DNA from: Methyloprofundus sp.
GTDB lineage: Bacteria; Pseudomonadota; Gammaproteobacteria; Methylococcales; Methylomonadaceae
Length of the DNA stretch: 64,000 nt
Assembly (NCBI GenBank): GCA_016592635.1
Contig: AP023240.1
Coordinates: 1-64,000, forward strand
Direction of reading: 5' to 3'
The stretch's first letter is position 1, and every line of letters begins with the position of its first letter. Shown here in pieces: positions 56,511-64,000 of this stretch. Under the pieces are notes generated by a model. It saw only the letters and a program-made list of their open reading frames with translations. It searched no databases and was not told where the DNA came from. Both the position numbers and the translations under genes were made by a program.

Positions 56511-56894
56511 TTGATCGGGTTTTTTGTGAGAAGAATATATAAGCTCTCAGTTGTAAACAAGGTTTTACTGGGGCAATCAGTCATTGTAGTCATTGTAATT
56601 GCCTGCTTTTTTGTATTTGGTGATGAGTTAAGCGTTAAATCAGCCATTTATGGCGGCTTAGCGGCATTAATACCAAATTTTTATTTTGCACAAAAAGTCA
56701 GTAAGCATAAAGGGCAAGAGGCAAGAAAAGTCGTAAAGTCTTTTTATACGGGTGAATCTGGAAAATTAATTATTACTGCAGCAATATTTGCAATGATTTT
56801 TCAGGATCCCAAAATTGATGTTTTTGCAGTGTTGATTACCTATGTATCAGCACTAACAGTTTTTTGGTTTGCGTTATTAGTACGTATATATTAA
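56511..56894 (+). CDS. atpI: ATP synthase protein I
   Basis: About 127 residues, four membrane helices; conserved LSVKSAIYGGLAALIPNFYFA and the R-K-V-V-K-S-F-Y-T-G-E block of AtpI, a c-ring assembly or Mg-transport helper. No ATG: TTG at 56511 or GTG at 56526 is the likely start. First gene of the atp operon. Confidence 0.9.
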   Translation: MIGFFVRRIYKLSVVNKVLLGQSVIVVIVIACFFVFGDELSVKSAIYGGLAALIPNFYFAQKVSKHKGQEARKVVKSFYTGESGKLIITAAIFAMIFQDPKIDVFAVLITYVSALTVFWFALLVRIY

Positions 56895-57692
<798 letters not shown>

Positions 57693-57727
57693 TAAGCTAT
57701 AATAAATTCTTTTTTAAACTTTAATAA

Positions 57728-58033
<306 letters not shown>

Positions 58034-58074
58034 GACATTCGTCAGTTATTTTAACAGCAACATGAGGAAGGCTA

Positions 58075-58554
58075 GTGAGTATTAATGCTACACTAATCGG
58101 TCAAATGATTACTTTTACACTTCTGGTATGGTTTACCATGAAGTATATTTGGCCACCACTAATTGAAGCTATTGAAGAACGTAAAGCAAAAATCGCCGAA
58201 GGATTGGCTGCAGCCGAAAAAGGTCAAGAAGAGATGGAGCTGGCAGCAAAAAAAGCTGCAGACGTTTTAAAAGAAGCTAAACAACAATCAGCTGATATTG
58301 TAAATCTTGCACAAAAACGTGCGAATGAGATCGTTGAAGAATCAAAAGGTACCGCTAAGAAAGAAGGTGACCGATTGATTGAAGCGGCTCAAGCGCAAAT
58401 TGAACAAGAAATGCATAGAGCACAAGAAAAAATGCGTAAAGAAGTTTCAGCATTAGCTTTAAAAGCAGCTGGACAAATTTTACAGCAAGAAATTGACAAA
58501 GCTAAGCACAAAGAGCTTATCAGCAAAGTATCTGAGCAATTAGGTCAAGCATAA
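58075..58554 (+). CDS. atpF: ATP synthase subunit b
   Basis: 159 residues: one N-terminal membrane helix ([21 protein letters not shown]) and a long charged coiled coil. Starts with GTG (SINATLIG); GAGGAAG lies upstream. Overlaps atpH by one base. Confidence 0.96.
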   Translation: MSINATLIGQMITFTLLVWFTMKYIWPPLIEAIEERKAKIAEGLAAAEKGQEEMELAAKKAADVLKEAKQQSADIVNLAQKRANEIVEESKGTAKKEGDRLIEAAQAQIEQEMHRAQEKMRKEVSALALKAAGQILQQEIDKAKHKELISKVSEQLGQA

Positions 58555-59084
58555 TGAGTGAATTAGCAACTTTGGCAAGACCGTATGCAGAAGCAGTATT
58601 TAAAAGAGCAAAAGAAACAGGCAATTCTCAGGAATGGTCTGATACTTTAGCTTTTTTAGCTGTCACCATGCAGGATGAGGGCTTAGCTGCAATTGTGAAT
58701 AACCCACGAGTTGGTCAAGATGAATTAACGCAATTATTGCTGGATATTTGTCAGGATCAGTTCAATGGGGAAGCTAATAATTTCCTTAAACTATTAATAG
58801 AGAATGGAAGATTAACATTAGCGCCACAAATTGCGGAATTATTCGAGAATTATAAAGCTGAAGATGAAGGTTATGTTGATGTTGATGTTATCACTGCTTA
58901 TGCCTTAACGAAAGCGGAAGAACAAAGCTTTGCGACAGCACTAAAAAAGAAACTTAATAAAAAGGTAAGCATCAGCACGAGTGTTGATAAAGCTTTAATT
59001 GGTGGATTTTTAGTAAAAGCAGGTGACAGTGTGATTGACGGCTCTATTAATGGTCAACTTCAACAACTAGCTAAAAGGATCTAA
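58554..59084 (+). CDS. atpH: ATP synthase subunit delta
   Basis: 176 residues: N-terminal helical bundle (LARPYAEAVFKRAKE) and C-terminal GGFLVKAGDSVIDGSINGQLQQL, the b-subunit-binding end of the OSCP-like stalk protein. Confidence 0.96.
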   Translation: MSELATLARPYAEAVFKRAKETGNSQEWSDTLAFLAVTMQDEGLAAIVNNPRVGQDELTQLLLDICQDQFNGEANNFLKLLIENGRLTLAPQIAELFENYKAEDEGYVDVDVITAYALTKAEEQSFATALKKKLNKKVSISTSVDKALIGGFLVKAGDSVIDGSINGQLQQLAKRI

Positions 59085-59105
59085 CAGCTTAGACTGAGAA
59101 AAAAT

Positions 59106-60647
59106 ATGCAATTAAATCCATCTGAAATAAGTGATCTGATTAAGAAACGGATCGAAAATTTTGACGTCAACGTCGAAGCGCATACGGAAGGCACTGTGGT
59201 CAGTGTTGCTGACGGTATTGTGAGAGTTCATGGGTTGTCTGAAGTAATGCAAGGTGAAATGCTTGAATTCCCTGGCGATTCTTACGGCATGGCTCTGAAC
59301 TTAGAAAGAGATTCTGTCGGTGTGGTTATGTTAGGTGCTTACCAACATATCACAGAAGGCGACACAGTAAAATGTACTGGTAAAATTTTAGAAGTACCAG
59401 TCGGTGAGGCATTATTAGGGCGTGTTGTAGACGCGCTAGGTAAGCCTATCGATGGTAAGGGTGAGATAGATACAAATCAAATGTCACCTGTAGAAAAAAT
59501 TGCACCAGGCGTTATTGCTAGACAATCAGTTGACCAGCCAGTTCAATTAGGTTTGAAATCAATTGATTCAATGATTCCAGTTGGCCGTGGTCAGCGTGAG
59601 TTAATTATTGGTGATCGTCAAACAGGTAAAACTGCTATTGCTATTGATGCTATTATCAATCAAAAAGGCACAGGTATTAAGTGTATCTATGTTGCGATTG
59701 GTCAGAAGCGTTCATCAATTGCCAATGTGGTACGTAAATTAGAAGAGCATGGTGCAATGGATCATACGATCATTGTTTCTGCTACAGCTTCTGAATCTGC
59801 AGCACTGCAATTTATTGCACCTTATACAGGGTGTTCAATGGGTGAGTACTTCAGAGATATAGGTGAAGATGCGCTAATTATTTATGATGACTTGACTAAA
59901 CAAGCTTGGGCTTATCGTCAAATGTCATTGTTATTGCGTCGCCCGCCAGGTCGTGAAGCGTATCCAGGGGATGTTTTCTATATTCATTCACGTTTATTAG
60001 AGCGTGCTTCACGCATTAATGTAGACGAAGTAGAAAAGCTAACTAATGGTAAAGTGAAAGGTAAAACAGGTTCATTAACTGCGTTACCTATTATTGAAAC
60101 CCAAGGTGGTGATGTCTCGGCATTTGTACCAACTAACGTAATTTCGATTACTGATGGTCAGATTTTTCTTGAATCTGATTTGTTTAACGCAGGGATACGT
60201 CCAGCGGTAAATGCAGGTTTATCAGTTTCTCGAGTCGGTGGTGCTGCACAAACGAAAATCATCAAGAAGTTAGGTGGTGGTATTCGTCTTGATTTAGCTC
60301 AATATCGTGAATTAGCCGCTTTTGCACAGTTTGCTTCTGATCTTGATGAAGCGACTCGTAAGCAAATTGAACGTGGTCAACGCGTTACTGAGTTAATGAA
60401 GCAGGATCAATATTCTCCAATGTCTGTTGCGCAAATGGCGGTTTCTTTATTTGCTGCTAACGAAGGATTCTTAGATGATCTAGAAGTCGATAAAGTACGT
60501 GACTTTGAAGATGCTTTACAATCCTACTTAAAATCTGAGAAATCTGATTTAATGGCAAAGATTAATGAGAAAGGCGATTTTAATGATGAAATAAAGCAGG
60601 GTATGACAACTGCTATTGAAAGTTTCATTAAAACAAGTAGCTGGTAA
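59106..60647 (+). CDS. atpA: ATP synthase subunit alpha
   Basis: 513 residues, exactly as in E. coli. Walker A GDRQTGKT at 169-176, non-catalytic nucleotide site, and ATPase signature [17 protein letters not shown]. Cytosolic F1 component. Confidence 0.98.
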   Translation: MQLNPSEISDLIKKRIENFDVNVEAHTEGTVVSVADGIVRVHGLSEVMQGEMLEFPGDSYGMALNLERDSVGVVMLGAYQHITEGDTVKCTGKILEVPVGEALLGRVVDALGKPIDGKGEIDTNQMSPVEKIAPGVIARQSVDQPVQLGLKSIDSMIPVGRGQRELIIGDRQTGKTAIAIDAIINQKGTGIKCIYVAIGQKRSSIANVVRKLEEHGAMDHTIIVSATASESAALQFIAPYTGCSMGEYFRDIGEDALIIYDDLTKQAWAYRQMSLLLRRPPGREAYPGDVFYIHSRLLERASRINVDEVEKLTNGKVKGKTGSLTALPIIETQGGDVSAFVPTNVISITDGQIFLESDLFNAGIRPAVNAGLSVSRVGGAAQTKIIKKLGGGIRLDLAQYRELAAFAQFASDLDEATRKQIERGQRVTELMKQDQYSPMSVAQMAVSLFAANEGFLDDLEVDKVRDFEDALQSYLKSEKSDLMAKINEKGDFNDEIKQGMTTAIESFIKTSSW

Positions 60648-60659
60648 AAGGGGCCGAAA

Positions 60660-61526
60660 ATGGCTGTTGGTAAAGAAATACGTACGCAGATCTCGAGTAT
60701 TAAAAATACTCAGAAGATCACGCGAGCAATGGAGATGGTTGCTGCGAGTAAAATGCGTAAAACAAAAGAACGGATGGAGGCAACACGCCCCTACTCAAAA
60801 AAGATAAGCCAGATCATCAAGCATCTGGCTCATGCTAATCCTGAGTACAAACATCCTTTTCTTGTTGAGCGTGAAGTAAAGCGAGTCGGCGTTATTGTTG
60901 TTAGTTCTGACAGGGGCTTATGTGGTGGTCTGAATTCAAATTTGTTCAGAAAAACCCTTAGGCAATTTACCCAGTGGGATGGTGATAATATTGAAGTTGA
61001 TGTTTGTACTATCGGTGGCAAAAGCGCAAGTTTTTTTGGCCGTTTAGATACAAATTTGGTTGGACAGACTGCTAAAATAGGTGATTCACCACATTTGCAG
61101 GATATTATTGGTGTTATTAAAATTATGCTGGATGCTTATCATGCTGGCACAATTGATGAATTGTATATTATGTACAATGAATTTATTAATACCATGACCC
61201 AAGCACCAACAGCTGATAAATTACTTCCTGTAGTAGCAACCGAGTTAGAAACTGATGAATTGAAAGGGTATTGGGACTATTTATACGAGCCTGATGCCAA
61301 AGAAGTATTAGATAATTTATTAACTCGTTATATAGAATCTATTGTTTATCAAGGTTTAGTTGAAAACAATGCCTGTGAGCAAGCAGCTAGAATGGTTGCT
61401 ATGAAGAGTGCATCTGATAACGCAGGAAATCTTATTGATGAATTGCAACTTGTTTATAATAAAGCAAGACAAGCAGCAATTACTCAGGAAATTTCAGAAA
61501 TTGTAGCTGGTGCGGCGGCGGTTTAG
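60660..61526 (+). CDS. atpG: ATP synthase subunit gamma
   Basis: 288 residues, the rotating central stalk. N-terminal [20 protein letters not shown] and [12 protein letters not shown], and C-terminal helix [20 protein letters not shown] fit closely. GGGGCCG lies upstream. Confidence 0.98.
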   Translation: MAVGKEIRTQISSIKNTQKITRAMEMVAASKMRKTKERMEATRPYSKKISQIIKHLAHANPEYKHPFLVEREVKRVGVIVVSSDRGLCGGLNSNLFRKTLRQFTQWDGDNIEVDVCTIGGKSASFFGRLDTNLVGQTAKIGDSPHLQDIIGVIKIMLDAYHAGTIDELYIMYNEFINTMTQAPTADKLLPVVATELETDELKGYWDYLYEPDAKEVLDNLLTRYIESIVYQGLVENNACEQAARMVAMKSASDNAGNLIDELQLVYNKARQAAITQEISEIVAGAAAV

Positions 61527-61550
61527 GCTTGCAAGCAACACAGTATTTAA

Positions 61551-62939
<1,389 letters not shown>

Positions 62940-62961
62940 TCTATTATTTATAGGTAATATT

Positions 62962-63384
62962 ATGGCTATGACAGTACATGTAGATATTGTAAGTGCAGAA
63001 AAAGAAATTTTTTCTGGGCTTGCAGAAATGGTTTTTGCTCCTGCTGAACTTGGTGAAGTAGGCATTTCACCTGGCCATGCGCCATTAATATCTAAATTAA
63101 ATCCTGGTGAAGTTCGTGTAAAAGTGAGCGATACTGAAACTCAGGAATATTTTGTTTCTGGTGGACTATTGGAGGTACAGCCACATTTAGTGACTGTACT
63201 CGCTGATACCGCTATGCGAGCAAAAGATATTGATGAAGCAGCTGCGTTAGAAGCGAAAGCGGAAGCCGAAGAAGCATTAAGTGATAAGTCTGGTAAAATT
63301 GATTATGCAACAGCACAAGCACAACTAGCTGTAGCAATGATGCAATTGAGAGCACTAGATAAATTTAGAAAGCGCGGTTCTTAA
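62962..63384 (+). CDS. atpC: ATP synthase subunit epsilon
   Basis: 140 residues: beta-sandwich domain (VDIVSAEKEIFSGLAEMVFA, GISPGHAPLISKL) and a C-terminal helical pair that can inhibit ATPase activity. Last gene of the operon, followed by a terminator. Confidence 0.97.
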   Translation: MAMTVHVDIVSAEKEIFSGLAEMVFAPAELGEVGISPGHAPLISKLNPGEVRVKVSDTETQEYFVSGGLLEVQPHLVTVLADTAMRAKDIDEAAALEAKAEAEEALSDKSGKIDYATAQAQLAVAMMQLRALDKFRKRGS

Positions 63385-63424
63385 TATAAAGTAGTTTATA
63401 CAATATTAAGTGGTCGTTAAAAAA

Positions 63425-63456
63425 GCTCGGTAGCGGTTTCGTTATCGGGCTTTTTT
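63425..63456 (+). terminator. Terminator of the atp operon
   Basis: A 10-bp stem with several G-T pairs (63425-63434 / 63441-63450), GGTTTC loop and six T. Confidence 0.88.
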
Positions 63457-63554
63457 GTTTTAAAAATATGGTAATTAATGACGACTATACGGCATTATTA
63501 GATAATATAATTGGTATACTTTAAGTTTGCCTAAGAGACAAAAGGAAAAATGTA

Positions 63555-64000
63555 ATGACTGTGAAGACCCTCATATTAGCTGCTGGACAAGGTACGCGTA
63601 TGCGTTCGGCAATGCCAAAAGTACTACATAAGGTTGCTAATCGTAGTTTACTGGAGCATGTGTATGTTACGAGTAAGTCAGTAGATAATAACGAAGTCAT
63701 TATTATTTATGGGCATGGTGGGGAGTTAGTAAAGCAGGCATTAGCAAATTTAGACGCGCAGTGGATTGAACAGAAACAACAGTTAGGCACTGGTCATGCA
63801 GTACTGCAAGCAGATAGTATGCTAAATAATGATGACACGGTGTTGATTTTATATGGTGACGTGCCATTATTATCAAGCGAGTCAATTGCTGGTTTATTAC
63901 AACATGTATCAGCACAGAGCATGGCACTTCTCACTGTCAATTTAGATGACCCATCAGGTTATGGCAGAATAGTCAGAGATAGGGCGGGCAATGTGACTAA
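63555..64000 (+). CDS. glmU: Bifunctional GlmU (N-terminal part only; runs off the window)
   Basis: N-acetylglucosamine-1-phosphate uridyltransferase / glucosamine-1-phosphate acetyltransferase, making UDP-GlcNAc. From the ATG at 63555 the frame stays open to the last base, about 148 codons. The uridyltransferase motif LILAAGQGTRMRSAMPKVLH is at residues 6-25, followed by EQKQQLGTGHAVLQA, LILYGDVPLL and DDPSGYGRIVRD, all as in E. coli GlmU. AAAGGAAA lies upstream. The acetyltransferase half is outside the window. Confidence 0.97.
   Translation, partial: MTVKTLILAAGQGTRMRSAMPKVLHKVANRSLLEHVYVTSKSVDNNEVIIIYGHGGELVKQALANLDAQWIEQKQQLGTGHAVLQADSMLNNDDTVLILYGDVPLLSSESIAGLLQHVSAQSMALLTVNLDDPSGYGRIVRDRAGNVT

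Overview
The window is about 64 kb of an AT-rich (roughly 60% A+T by eye) bacterial chromosome. Protein content points to a Gammaproteobacterium: DnaA, BamD, RluD, Nth, a short-form Rnf operon, and the mnmG-rsmG-parA-parB-atpIBEFHAGDC-glmU block. A long pyruvate:ferredoxin oxidoreductase with Rnf and oxaloacetate decarboxylase would suit a Methylococcales-type methanotroph or a sulfur oxidiser, but no diagnostic pathway (methane or sulfur oxidation) lies in the window, so the order is an inference. No tRNA, rRNA or CRISPR array was seen.

Layout. 0-2 kb: dnaA, followed not by dnaN but by a phosphoglycosyl transferase. 2-13 kb: a carbon/redox block: a 1661-residue NifJ, a broken vapBC pair, a long RnfB-like ferredoxin, and oxaloacetate decarboxylase oadG-oadA-oadB. 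13-19.6 kb: an accessory stretch with a K+ channel, an outer-membrane-type protein, HdeD-like and YrhK-like membrane proteins, an IS1-family element that appears to have caused a deletion (truncated RND pump on its right side), an Ig-like lipoprotein and a serine recombinase. 19.8-21.6 kb: a protein with pertussis/cholera-toxin-like ADP-ribosyltransferase motifs and a small acidic tail-anchored protein. 22-35 kb: ilvA, a WbpM/CapD-type dehydratase, cbtA/cbtB, bamD, rluD-pgeF, a ZIP transporter, a chemoreceptor, nth and a diguanylate cyclase. 36-41 kb: rnfABCDGE on the minus strand. 41-46 kb: a pRiA4b ORF-3-like protein, metH and small membrane proteins. 47-51 kb: an HTTM-DCC protein, a tiny lipoprotein and a GAF/HD-GYP protein. 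51-52 kb: a second copy of the tiny lipoprotein and a candidate ArfA ribosome-rescue gene with a large hairpin inside its reading frame. 52-64 kb: mnmG-rsmG-parAB, the whole F1Fo ATP synthase operon and the start of glmU (runs off the window).

How it fits together. NifJ links pyruvate to ferredoxin, Rnf couples ferredoxin/NADH exchange to an ion gradient, Oad couples oxaloacetate decarboxylation to sodium export, and the ATP synthase (Asp-type c subunit, no sodium signature) uses or makes the proton gradient. The sugar transferase at 1.5 kb and the 4,6-dehydratase at 23.5-25.4 kb are the kinds of enzymes that start a surface glycan. c-di-GMP turnover is represented by one GGDEF and one HD-GYP protein.

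The observations most worth a second look are the ArfA candidate with its in-frame terminator-like hairpin, the paired LIGGTGCMDDPDGS lipoproteins, the ADP-ribosyltransferase-like protein with an apparently degraded catalytic Glu motif, the IS1 deletion scar, a perfect 34-bp inverted repeat, and a 42-residue membrane peptide with its own promoter and terminator.
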